Assembly (NCBI GenBank): GCA_017937065.1
Contig: JAGBEI010000009.1
Coordinates: 35,431-99,430 of the forward strand
Origin: Clostridia bacterium
Lineage (GTDB): Bacteria; Bacillota; Clostridia; Oscillospirales; QAKW01
DNA length: 64,000 bases
Direction of reading: 5' to 3'
A program made the translations under genes and the position numbers. A model generated the notes under the pieces. It made no database searches, was not told the origin of the DNA, and worked only from the letters and a program-made list of their open reading frames with translations. Below are positions 9,088-20,500 of this stretch, one piece after another. The first letter of the stretch is position 1; every line of letters starts with the position of its first letter.

Positions 9088-10095
9088 ATGAATATTACAA
9101 AAGCTATTGTATCGCAGTTTACTGCACATAAGGGCAAAAAGACAGATAAGCGTCTGTGGCTGAATATTATTTCCAAGTTTATCGGCAAGCTGGCTGTTTC
9201 GCTTATACTGATAGGACTTGCGTATGTTATCCTATATCCGCTTATTTTCTGTATATCGCAGGCGATACGTCTGCCGGCGGACATGTATGACCCGCGTGTA
9301 ATTTATATTCCGCAGCATTTTACATGGCAGAATTTTAAGGATGCTTGGTCTTTTCTTGAGTATCCGAGAATTCTGATGAATACCATAAATGTATCTCTGT
9401 GGCCCACACTTTTGCAGCTCTGTACATGCGCTCTTGCAGGTTACGGTTTTGCGAGATTTAAGTTTAAGGGCAAGGGTCTGATGTTCGGTCTGGTTATCCT
9501 GACCTTCATCGTTCCTCCGCAGACTATTTCGGTTACGACATACACTACGTTCCGTTATTTTGACCCGTTCTATATTTTCTCAGGTCTTAATTTAGTAGGA
9601 ATAATGCCGGCAGATTATATAGACATTACGGATACCTTGTGGTCATTTATTTTACCGGCGCTGTTTGCCAGCGGTATTAAGAGCGGTTTGTTCATTTTCG
9701 TTTACAGACAGTTCTTCCGCGGCTTTCCGAAGGAGCTTGAAGAGGCAGCTTATATTGACGGCTGCGGCTCTTTCGAGACCTTCCTTAAGATACTCGTTCC
9801 CAACGCTGTTCCGGCGTTTGTCACGGTATTCTTGCTTAGCCTTGTATGGTATTATAATGACTACTATACGGTTCCGCTGTTCCTGCCTCAGACAGAGGTG
9901 CTCTCCAGCTCGCTGAACGATATGTTTACAAACATGACTACTGTCGGCGGTTTGTACGCGGGTGTAGATGAGGTGCTGATTTATCCTATTTGGCGTGCGG
10001 GCATTATATTGTATATTTTGCCGTTGCTTATCATGTTCCTTCTCTTCCAGAGAAAGTTTACCGAATCTATTGCAAGATCCGGTATAGTGGGATAA
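9088..10095 (+). CDS. Carbohydrate ABC transporter permease (MalG type)
   Basis: Last gene of the operon, 335 residues, six or so membrane segments, EAA loop at about residue 215 (EAAYIDGCGSFETFLKILVP). It starts at ATG after AAGGGGGTG. It pairs naturally with the preceding MalF-type permease, giving the operon a second complete permease dimer. A strong hairpin with flanking T and A tracts follows the stop codon and closes the operon. No ATP-binding subunit is encoded in the operon. Confidence 0.9.
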   Translation: MNITKAIVSQFTAHKGKKTDKRLWLNIISKFIGKLAVSLILIGLAYVILYPLIFCISQAIRLPADMYDPRVIYIPQHFTWQNFKDAWSFLEYPRILMNTINVSLWPTLLQLCTCALAGYGFARFKFKGKGLMFGLVILTFIVPPQTISVTTYTTFRYFDPFYIFSGLNLVGIMPADYIDITDTLWSFILPALFASGIKSGLFIFVYRQFFRGFPKELEEAAYIDGCGSFETFLKILVPNAVPAFVTVFLLSLVWYYNDYYTVPLFLPQTEVLSSSLNDMFTNMTTVGGLYAGVDEVLIYPIWRAGIILYILPLLIMFLLFQRKFTESIARSGIVG

Positions 10096-10110
10096 TCTTA
10101 AATGCAATAA

Positions 10111-10142
10111 AAAATGTGTCCGGTTTTATCCGGGCACATTTT
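10111..10142. terminator. Bidirectional terminator between convergent genes
   Basis: A 13-bp inverted repeat (AAAATGTGTCCGG / CCGGGCACATTTT, one G-T pair) with a 6-base loop. A-rich and T-rich flanks allow it to end both the permease operon (plus) and the araC-type gene (minus). Confidence 0.8.
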
Positions 10143-10144
10143 AT

Positions 10145-10921
10145 TTAATTCTTAGTTTTATTGTTTAAACGGTATTCCTTGGGAGAAAGTCCGCACTCTC
10201 TTTTAAAAGCGCGGTTAAAGTTTCGTATCGTTTCAAAACCGCATATGTTTGAAATTTCGGTAATATTCTTATCGGTTGAAGTGAGGTACGCCTTTGCAAG
10301 CTGTATCCTGTAGCTGTTGACATAAGCGGAGAAATTCATGCCGAAATATTTGCTGAAATAGGCGGACAGGTAACTGTAATTATATCCGAAATTCGCTGCC
10401 AGCTCTTTAAGGGTGATTTTTTTCCGATAATTGTTCTGTATATAAAAAGCAAGAGAATTTGTCAGTGCAAAGTGTAATTCATTCGACTTTTGGAGATTGC
10501 TGCTGCGATATGCTTTGCTGCATAATCGGTATAAAACGGAGCGGATTAAAAACTTGTCGCTTTTTTTATCCTGCAGCACTTTTCCGTAATATTCGCCGTC
10601 ACAGCTGAATGTCGGATTTTCAAAATGAAATCCTTTTACCTCGTCGTAAAAGCTGTGAACCCAGTCGTTTGAAAACACGCACAGATAGCTCTTGCTGTAC
10701 TGCCTTGTTTTATAAGAGTGAATCTGTCCGGGAAGAATAAGTATCGCCTGACCGGCATTCAGCTCAAAAACATTTTCTTCAATTTCACACTCAAGCGCTC
10801 CGTCACTGACAAATGTCACCTCAAAGCTTCTGTGCGTGTGCTTTTGAAAGTTCAGATTTATATCATTCTGATTATAAATATATTCGATTTTATCCGACCT
10901 GTGATTTTCAAAGTCAATCAT
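10145..10921 (-). CDS. AraC-family transcriptional regulator
   Basis: A 258-residue regulator. The N-terminal half is a cupin-like sensor domain (HTHRSFEVTFVSDGALECEI, then LILPGQIHSYKT), the usual ligand and dimerisation part. The C-terminal about 100 residues carry two helix-turn-helix motifs: ITLKELAANFGYNYSYLSAY and ITEISNICGFETIRNFNRAF, followed by the signature GLSPKEYR. I chose the ATG at 10921, which has AGGTG six bases upstream, over an in-frame GTG nine bases further out. Its neighbours suggest it senses a sugar and controls the fucose/galactose glycan genes; the inducer is not visible from sequence. Confidence 0.9.
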   Translation of the reverse strand: MIDFENHRSDKIEYIYNQNDINLNFQKHTHRSFEVTFVSDGALECEIEENVFELNAGQAILILPGQIHSYKTRQYSKSYLCVFSNDWVHSFYDEVKGFHFENPTFSCDGEYYGKVLQDKKSDKFLIRSVLYRLCSKAYRSSNLQKSNELHFALTNSLAFYIQNNYRKKITLKELAANFGYNYSYLSAYFSKYFGMNFSAYVNSYRIQLAKAYLTSTDKNITEISNICGFETIRNFNRAFKRECGLSPKEYRLNNKTKN

Positions 10922-10973
10922 ATTTATCACCTGAATTTATTTTCCTCATAACAGGCATCATTGCGTCATCAGA

Positions 10974-11390
10974 TCAGATGACTCCTTTTTTTAACAGAAT
11001 GTTAGCGTACAGCGCGCTTTCTCCCGTAGCGATCACTGCATATGCTTTTTTTGAGCGCTCGTAAAAATCAAATCTTTCTAATGTCTCAAATCCCATATCG
11101 GTATGATTTTTGACTATACTTTTATATTCATCCCAGATAGGGGTTTTAACATCGTCTCCTTCAACAACCTTCATAAGAAAAAGCGGCTGCTGGTATGTGT
11201 CAAGCGGCAGTAATTCAAGCACAGCCGATAGAACCTCGGCAGCGCCGCTGCCATTCATGTAAACTACTCTTTGACCAACGCTTGCCGACGGAAAATTACC
11301 GTCGGCGATAACTATTTCATCGCCGTGCCCCATCTCGCACATTATTTTTAAAAGCTCGGGCGGTATTATTTTCGGTACATTTTTAAGCAT
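10974..11390 (-). CDS. fucU: RbsD/FucU-family sugar mutarotase, probably L-fucose mutarotase
   Basis: Cytoplasmic mutarotase of 138 residues, the usual FucU length (about 140). It interconverts anomers of L-fucose (or D-ribose pyranose/furanose forms in RbsD relatives). Family signs are LKIMCEMGHGDEIVIADGNFP, with the catalytic His in MGHGDE, and the C-terminal FDFYERSKKAYAVIATGE, where the Tyr-Glu-Arg-rich segment is FucU-like. GH95 fucosidase 10 kb away supports fucose as substrate. It starts after AAAAAGGAG and is transcribed from a consensus promoter divergent to the giant surface-protein gene. FucU rather than RbsD is preferred but not proven. Confidence 0.82.
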   Translation of the reverse strand: MLKNVPKIIPPELLKIMCEMGHGDEIVIADGNFPSASVGQRVVYMNGSGAAEVLSAVLELLPLDTYQQPLFLMKVVEGDDVKTPIWDEYKSIVKNHTDMGFETLERFDFYERSKKAYAVIATGESALYANILLKKGVI

Positions 11391-11435
11391 TGCATGTTCT
11401 CCTTTTTCGGCATTTTAAAAACTCAGGATGCGCAA

Positions 11436-11464
11436 ATTATATCATGTTTGCAAAACGATTTCAA
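11436..11464 (-). promoter_or_regulatory. Sigma-A promoter of fucU, with overlapping cre-like site
   Basis: On the minus strand: TTGAAA, 17 bases, TATAAT. The bases 11463-11450 (TGAAATCGTTTTGC) match 12 of 14 positions of the CcpA cre consensus TGWAANCGNTNWCA and overlap the -35 box, so catabolite repression is possible. Confidence 0.6.
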
Positions 11465-11535
11465 TATAACGACAAAAATACATGCATTATAGGCTTAACA
11501 TCTATATTTTTGTCTATAATTTGAAAACATATTTC

Positions 11536-11564
11536 TTGTTTTGGATTTTACTAAAATATATAAT
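11536..11564 (+). promoter_or_regulatory. Sigma-A promoter of the giant surface-protein gene
   Basis: TTGTTT, 17 bases, TATAAT, ending 34 bases before the start codon. It is divergent to the fucU promoter in an AT-rich intergenic region of about 208 bases. Confidence 0.6.
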
Positions 11565-11598
11565 TTAGTTATCAATTCAATATAAAGGAGAATTTGCT

Positions 11599-14500
11599 AT
11601 GAAAAGGTTAGTATCCTGGCTGTTGTGTGCGTGCATGATAATTTCTTTGCTGAGCACAACAGGATTGTCATTTTCTTTTGCAGTATCGTCAGATGAAACT
11701 GAATTGCAAAATGATATGCCCGAGCCGATTGTGACGGGAGCCGATTTTGAATCGGCAGCACAGAGCTTTTATATTAATACGGGAGAAAAAACTGTTTCGG
11801 CAATAATCAAAGAGGGAACTGAATTTTCAAATCCTACCTTTACTGTTGACAGAGAAAACATTACGACTTCGCTTTATTATGATGAAAGCTGTACTCAGCC
11901 GGCGGAGTCCGTTACATATGAGCAGGTCAGCGCCGACGGTATGAAGACGTATTATCTTCTGCTCCAAGGCGACGGCATTGCCGATGTAAAATATAAGGTT
12001 GTTATTATTTCGGAAAATGCTCAGCTTGATTTCAAAAGTACCTTTTTCGACCCGACGGGAACAATTAAAAATACCGCCGCTCTGCTTTTGCATTCCGGCA
12101 GCTTTGCTGCGGGGCAGAGAGTAACGGACACCTTTAACGGAATGAGCTATGTATTTACCGTTGGTGTAAACGCTTTCAGCTCAATATCCGAGGCAAGGGC
12201 TGCAAATGTAAAACAGCTGATTTTAACTGCCGGCGATTATGCCGGAATAACGATTGACGGATCAGTTGAGCTTTACGGTCCCGGCTATGCCGTCAATCCG
12301 AATGTGGTACCCGATGACAGAACGGAGCAGTGGCAGCTCAGCGAAAAATTTGCCGACTCTGCCGCTGTTGCAAAAATTTCCGGTCAGATTGTAATCTCCG
12401 AGGCGGCTACTCCCGAATCTGAGGAGGGCACCGAAATTATCATTAAGGGTGTCTCAATCGGCAGCCGTATCATGGATACCTACCGCAAGGCGTCCGCGTA
12501 TAAAACAGATATTACAATCGAAAATTGCCTGCTTTCCTTTAACAGCACGGGCTTTGTGTACAGATTTGCCAACGGCAATACCGACAATACAGACGCCTCA
12601 AAGCCCAATATAGATTCGCTTACCATGAAAAACTGCCGTTATAATTTTGTAAAAGGCGACAACGGGCAGCGCGTGTTTACGGAAAACAGCCCTGCCCATG
12701 TTACACTGGACGGTTTGTATTTTGATAATAAATTTCCGACTCTCGGATATCCCAAGTGGAAGGATTCCGTAATAAACGGCAGCTATGTGGTAAAGAACTG
12801 CTATTTTGGGGATTATCTGCGTACTCCCGACGAGCGCGGAAACCCAAAGCCGACTATAATCGCGCCCACAGGTCACTCTCAGTACTGCAGTGCCGAGGGC
12901 AGGGATACGCATTTGTTATTTGAGAACAATATTGTAATTGACGCTGCGAGCGATAAGTATAATACGAGTGATTTTGTATTTGCCGCAATTTATCCCGACG
13001 CATTTACCGATATTATCTTCAGGGACAATACGTTTATAGATAAAAATAATTATCTCAGTACACCGTTTGTTGCCGCTTCAAATACATACGCGCCTATGAA
13101 CAAGGATTACTCGGACAGAATTATATTTGAGGGCAACCGTCTTATAGGATATACCCCTTTTATTACTGTTAATGATGAGACCGAGACGCTGACAAGAGGC
13201 TCAAATAATTATTACGCGCCTTTTACGGAGGACTATGCCTTAGCTCAAAACGGAACTGCGCTTTTCGGCGTGCTTGAGGGATGTGATTATTATTTGGATT
13301 ATGCCAAAACGACGCTTGCCTCTCAGATGGATATGGTTATAGACCGAAAGCTTGCTGTTGTCAATAATGCCACACGTGAAGCGTCCCTTGTTATCGGTGA
13401 AGACGAAGTTTACTATTCGGATATCAAGACGTCTGACGGATTGAACAGGTATAACCTGTATTCGGATGCGGCGTGCCTGCAAAGTATAAGCGCGCTTAAC
13501 AGCGAAATTGTCGGAAACGGCACTGTTGTATATGCAAAAACAACCAATGCAAACGGAGTATCCGCTGTGTATAAGGTTTACGTCTCCGTCGGAGATGTCA
13601 ATGCCGCTGAGCCCGTGACAGTCGGAAAGGAAAGCATTCCCTCGCCGTACCTTTTCTGTGAGGAAACGGAAAATATGCCGCACGGTACAAAATTTACCGT
13701 CTCGTGGGAGGATACCGAATATGTGTTTACCGCCGGTGTAAATGCGTTTGCGTCGGTATCTCAGATAATCGCGGCGCACGGCACCGACAGCGTTCCAAAC
13801 GTAATAATGCCCGGCGGCGTATATAACGGTGATGTCATAGTCACAAGCTCTGTCAATTTTTACGGCGAGAACGGCAGCACCGTGCTGACAAGCGAGCCTG
13901 ATGTGACAAGCCCCGTAAAAATCGCCTGCGTGGGTGATGCCGTTACGGAAGGAAACGGTCTTTCGGAGAATGAGCGCGCGGAAAAAAGCTATCCGGCGCA
14001 GCTTGAAAGCATACTTGCCGAAAAATACGGTGACGGTAAGTATGAGGTCAGAAACTTCGGCTGTGACGGGGCTACCGTAAACATTCAGAGCAATGCCGAA
14101 AGCGGCAGCTATAATTACTGGACATATATTTATGCAGTGCAGTATTATATGTCGCTTGACTATAACCCCGACGTAGTAATCGTCATGATGGGCAGCAACG
14201 ATACGCTGGGGCAGGCATACAGCTCTCCCGAAATGTATAAAAAGCAGTATCAGTCGCTTATTGACAGCTATACGCAGCTTCCGTCTCACCCGGCGGTTGT
14301 TATTGCGGGTTCGCCTGCAATGAGCAGCGGACTGCGCAGTCAGCTTCTTACCGAAACAATTATTCCCATGCAGAAGCAGGTAGCTGCGGATAACGGGCTT
14401 ATATATATTGATACCTATACGAAAACAAATGAAAAGCTCACCGACACGTCGTATTTCACCGGCGACCTTAGCGACGATATGAAATGCACCGAGAAGGGCT

Positions 14501-17500
14501 ATGGCTTTATTGCGGACATAATCGCACAGGGCATTGCACCTATGCTATCGTCAAATCGCAGTATCTTGAAAAACGGCATTACGGTTGACCCCTCTCAGAA
14601 AACCGAAGAAACCCGGAAAATAAAGGTTGCATGTATAGGCGACAGCCTTACCTACGGCGACAAGTCCGATAAGGGCTATCCTGTTTTTCTTCAGCAGATG
14701 CTGGACGGCGGATATGAGGTGCGCAATTTCGGCGAATGCGGCGCCGTTGCCTGCGATATGTCAACCTATAATTATTCAGGCGGCGGCACAAGCTGGGTAT
14801 ATCAGGAGACCCTGCGCTATAAATATTCGATGGAATGGAAGCCGGATATTGTTATACTGATGCTCGGAGTCAACGACGCGGGCGCGCATCTGACAAACTT
14901 CCACAGTGTAAACTGGGACGGGGGTGCAGGCAGCAGTGCGGCGGCAGAATTTGAAAAGGATTATAAGGCGCTTGTTGAGAGATATCAGGGAAGCGGAGCG
15001 CAGGTATACTGCGTAAACTGCCCGTCCGGGAAAATCGAGGCGGACAGGGACGCAACCTCTGTGAAGATAAGCTGTGTCAATCCGATAATCGAGCGGGTTG
15101 CAGGCCAGACAGGCTGTAACCTTATCGATATATACAGCGAGACAAAAAACTGGGAGGATAGTATCTATACCGATACTGTTCACTTTAATTCAGACGGTTA
15201 CAAAAAGACAGCCGATTTTATATTCTCAAAGATATTCAGCGATTTTTCGGACAGCTACAATGATAAATACGGCGAGATATCAAAAAATGCCGTGATACTT
15301 GATGCCGAAAGCGACGGTGCGCTTGCGACAGGCACTAAGGTCAAATACTCGTGGGAGGGCTCAACATACACCTTCACATGGGGAGTAAATGCGTTTCGGT
15401 CGATAGACGATATCATAGTGTATGCAAATGAAAACGGTATTTTTGATATTCAGGTGCTTATACCCGAAAACAATTTAAAGACGGAGGATAATAAGTACTT
15501 TTTCATAACGGCTGACGTTACAAATATTAAGTCCATTGAGGTGTACGGACAAAACCGCCTGATTGACCCGAACGATAAGTCAGCCTCTTACAGCGATGCT
15601 TCGGCGGATTGGACGCTGAGTCCGCAGTGGGATAAATATTCCGTGTCGGGCGGCACATCGTCAGTAGGCTCAGTCATTATCAGCAGTAAAAATCTTGCGG
15701 GACGCCTTGAATTTAAGGGCATTACCATGCGCGATATATTTTATGACAGGTCGCGTACGGCCGGCACCGCAGAAGACCCGCGCAATCTGTCTGTTGTTTT
15801 TGAAAACTCGATAGCAGACTTTACGGCGCTTTCAAACTACGCGGGATTTCTGTTTGACTGTAAATCACCGCGCGCTGCAAATACCGGCAGCGATTACGGC
15901 TATAACGATTTTCTTACCGTTAAAAATTTCCGCGTGGAGCACTATTTCTATAAATCTGCCTCAAATAACAGAATTGTCAATACGGGCAATATGAATAACA
16001 TGATTTTTGACGGGTTCTACTTTAATGAGGACAATAACCTCTATCCCGGCAACAATGTAAGATTTGCTCTTTCTCAGTTCGGATATGTCGCAAGCACCGC
16101 TGCTTCCGCTCAGACGGGCTCGGTAATTTTCAGCGGCTGTAATTTCAGAAATGCCGAGTCACTGCGCCTCACAATTAACGGCTATACCGATAATGCCGCA
16201 GATAAAGGCGTAACGGAAAAAGTTGTATTTGACAATAATATCGTGTATAATTGCAGCAAGGCGGCAATGGGCGTTAATTTCCAGCCCTCCTATATCACGT
16301 CCCTGAGCATTTGCGGCAATATCTTTATAAATACAGTGAGCGCTCAGCCTGTTGTCGGCAGTACCACCGCTTCAAATGACGTGGACTATGTTGAAAAAAT
16401 AGGATATACAGCGCGTGACAATACATTTGTTTTGAGCGATATAACCTCAACAAGATATTTGAAATTCGGAACAGGCACCACCGCTGACAGCACAGGCACC
16501 TACCTTGCTGAAGCGTCGGATAATTATACTGAGGCTATAATGGGTGTCGAGCCGAATTTCGGCAAAGCCGACTATTACTATGTTGATTTTGCGCGTAATG
16601 TAAAAAATACCGATTTTGCCTTGACCTCGGCTTATTTCGGGGATAAAATAGAAAACGTCGAGATAAACGGCGATACTGTCAGTGCAAACGGCACAAACGG
16701 TCAGGTTGTCGACACGCTTGAATTTGCTTGTGTAAATCCCCTGATTTCTGCTGATGTTTACGCTGACGAGCAGTGTACCGAAAAGCTCGATAAGCTTACT
16801 CTGAGCGAGAGAGATTCCGCCGATATTTATTACATCAAGCTCAGCTATAAAGATTATTCGGGCGCGGTCTTTAAATTAAAATTCAATCTCGGTGAGGCAA
16901 AATCCTTTGCCGAGGCTTATGAGGATAAAAACGGTATAATTAAAAATACCGCGGTGCTGTATGCGCCGGGTGCTTCGGGCAAAAACGCGGGCGATAAGCT
17001 GAACGCCGTCTGGAATGACATTCAGTATGTGTTTGTATACGGTGAAAATGCCTTTGCAACACTTGAAGAAATCCGCGATAAATTCGGCGCCGCTCCGGTG
17101 CAGATTATACTTCCTGCCGGAAGCTATGGCAGGCTTGACATTTACGGAAGCTGGAGCATATTCGGCGAGAGCTTTGCCGTAAACCCCAACGGCAGGGGCG
17201 ACCAAAACCTTGACAGCAGCTGGAGCGAATACGGCGAAACGATTATTGACAATGCAGACGTCGTGATTGACGCCTCGGCAACGCCGGGCACGGAGGGCGG
17301 CACTGATATTCTTATCAGCGGCGTAAGGCTTACGGGACGGTTTGTTGACACAAACCGTAATGAAAGCGCGTATGCAACAAATATCACTTTGAAAAATATT
17401 GTATATGACCGCTGCTTTTTGACCGGTGGGGAAAGAGAATTCAATCTTCAGAATGCCAACAGCATGAGCAGCTCGGACACTGCCGTCAACAGTGACAGCT

Positions 17501-20500
17501 TCAATATAGAAAACATGTTTTATATCGGTACAAACGCGTCCGGCGACCACGCACTTTTTGAGGATACGGTAGCGCCGTTTGTTACCATTGACGGGTTTGT
17601 TTGCGCCGATAATACACCGAGCTTCGGCAATTTTACGGTAAGCAAAACTGCGCGTAAAGTTGAATTCACTTTAAAGAACAGTTATTTTTACGGCTGCAAG
17701 AGCAGCGCCGCACTCAATGATAACCTCATTTCCTTTGTCGGTCATAATTCCGATGTTTCAAGCGAGCAGCGCAGTACTTTTGATACAAGGCTGAATGTTG
17801 AAAACAACAAATTTATTAACTGCGGAAACGAGTCCGAGTATAACGGACAGACGCTGCGCACGGTAATTGAGCTTTACCCGCAGTCATTTAACAGCATTAA
17901 TTTTGTTTCAAACGAATTTGTATCGACACGTGATTTCAATTATCTGTTTGTTACAGCAAAATCCGATACATTTTCCGTAAACCACGGGGATTATTCAGAC
18001 CGCGTAACCTTTAAGGACAACAGAGTAATCGGTATAATGGCGACCTTTTTCTTAAACGAGGATACGGTTGTAGACCATTCCGACAACTACTTTGCCACAT
18101 ACACGTCCGATTATAAAACGGCGGCAAACGGCGACATACCGTCTGATTATAAGGCGGATGTATATCTTGACTATGCCATGACCGTGAAACGCAGTGATAT
18201 GGCTCCTGTTGTCAGCAATATCTGCGGATTTACCGTCGATAATGAAACATTCAGCGCGTACGGTTATGCGTCAAGGGATTTTACTCCGATGCCGGGCGAG
18301 GGCTGTGAGCTTTATGCGGATAAAAACTGCACATCAGAGCTTAAAATAATTGACGTTAATGTCGGTCAGGCAACGACGGCTTACATTAAGGTTACACGCG
18401 GTAATATTTCAAAGGTATACACCCTGTATGTAATGGGGGTTAAAGACCTTGCGGATATTGAATATGCAAAGGTAAGTCCGCAGACTGTCGGGGGCATAGA
18501 AAATCCTGCCGTTTATTATCCGACCCTTTACGGCGCGCCGGACGGCATCACGCTTTACACATACTATGATAATATCTGCTACGGATTTGTGACAGGTGAA
18601 AATGTAGTTACATCAACCGCCAATATGGCGCTTTACAGCAATGAGCTGCTGGTGCCCGACGATATTTTTGAAATAAACTTTTCCATTGTTGCCGGTATCA
18701 AGCTTCACAGTAAAAATGCAAATATTTCGGGCGTTGAGGTACGCAAGCTTAAAATTGCCTGTATCGGCGATTCTATAACTCAGGGTGTGGGCGCCGGCTC
18801 AACGGCGGACTATCCGAGCTATCTGCAAAAGTATCTTGGCAGTGAAGAGTATATTGTACAGAATTTCGGCAAGGGCTCAGCCACCGTTCAAAGCGATGAG
18901 CGCGGCTATATGGTGTTTGCAAAGCAGCAGCATGAAGAAAGCCTTGCGTTTGAGCCGGATGTTGTAATATGTGCTCTGGGCACAAATGATTCGCGTTATA
19001 ATATCTGGACGTCAAACAGCAGCTTTATTGATACTTATATTGATATAATCGACACTTACCGTGCGCTTGACAGCAAGCCGGCAATTTATATTACGACAAC
19101 ACTTCAGCGCGCAGACGATTTGATGAATAACGAGCGTGTTGAAAAGAACACAATATACCTTGACGAGTACATTGCCAAAATGGTAGGCGGCAGGATAATC
19201 GATACCCATGATGAAATGCGGCAGTATACAAATGATACAAGCTATTTTGCCGACGCTCTACATCCCACCGCAATCGGATATGAGAAAATGGCAAACTATA
19301 TCGGCTCTTGTATCGCGGCAAACATGAACAGCCTGTCGCAGACGGGAATTACACTTGACGGACTGAATATTACAGGTTCTGTCACATCGGATGCCGTTGA
19401 ATTTCCGCTTGCCGTATGCAACGCCGATATTCGTGTCGGCGCTCTCGGCAGGGCAAAAATACTTTGTTCTGAAATAACCGAGCTTATCATTGATAATACA
19501 ACGCTTTCCGACGGATCGACTGTCTCAACGGAGCTTGACCTTGGCAGGTTTATTGATTTCGGCGACGGGTTTACTGTCGAAAATGAATCATCGCTTGTAA
19601 TCGGCAAATCAGGTGAATATAAAATTATATCCGCTGACGGTCAGACGGTGCCCTTAATTGTAAATCTTAAACCGGACAGCAGTGTGTTAAAAGAACTTAT
19701 CAATAAGGCGCTGGGCTATTCCAACGATGATAACTTATACTGCGCTCAATCTTTCAATAATTTGCTTGACGCCGTTTTCCTGGCGGAGCAGAAGCTTGAA
19801 AATGCGTCGCAGTCTGAGCTGGGAAGCCTTGCGGCAATGCTTCAGTCGGCGATAGACTCGCTCAAAATGCATGATTGGGACGAGGGTAATATTGCAGTGG
19901 CGCCTACATGCAAAAGCGAGGGCGTTATAGTCTATATCTGTAAAAATGACCCGACTGAGATGTCGGTTGAGATAGTTCCGGCAGATCCCGATGCACACGT
20001 CTGGGACGACGGCAGTATAACAAAGCCGCCTTCATGTACGGAAGACGGTGAGATTACTTACATATGTGAAAAAGATGAATCGCATACAAAAACAGATACT
20101 GTCGGCGCTCTCGGACATGACCGGGACGACGGAGAGATAACAAAGAGACCCACATGTACGTCAGAGGGCGAGATAACTTACCGCTGCAAACGCGATGGCT
20201 GTGATGTTACTGAAATCAAGATAATTCCGGCAGACCCCAATGCCCATGAGTGGGGCGAATATGTGTATAACAATGACGCTACTTATGAATCGGACGGGAC
20301 AGAAACCGCAAAATGTATACGCTGTGATGTAACTGATACAAGAACAGCTGACGGCACAAGGCTTGAAGAGCCGCCGGAAACTGAAATTATCGACAGCTCA
20401 AAGCAGTTCAGTGATGTTAAGGAGGGCAGATGGTATAAAAAGTATATCGACTATGCGGCGACTTATAAGCTCATGAACGGTATGACGTCTTCAAGGTTTG

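Noticed and set aside
13240..14289. 349-codon open frame on the minus strand inside the giant gene
   Set aside because: It lies opposite a protein with clear SGNH and beta-helix motifs, has no recognised domain and no ribosome binding site; it is a shadow frame, as are the other long antisense frames there.
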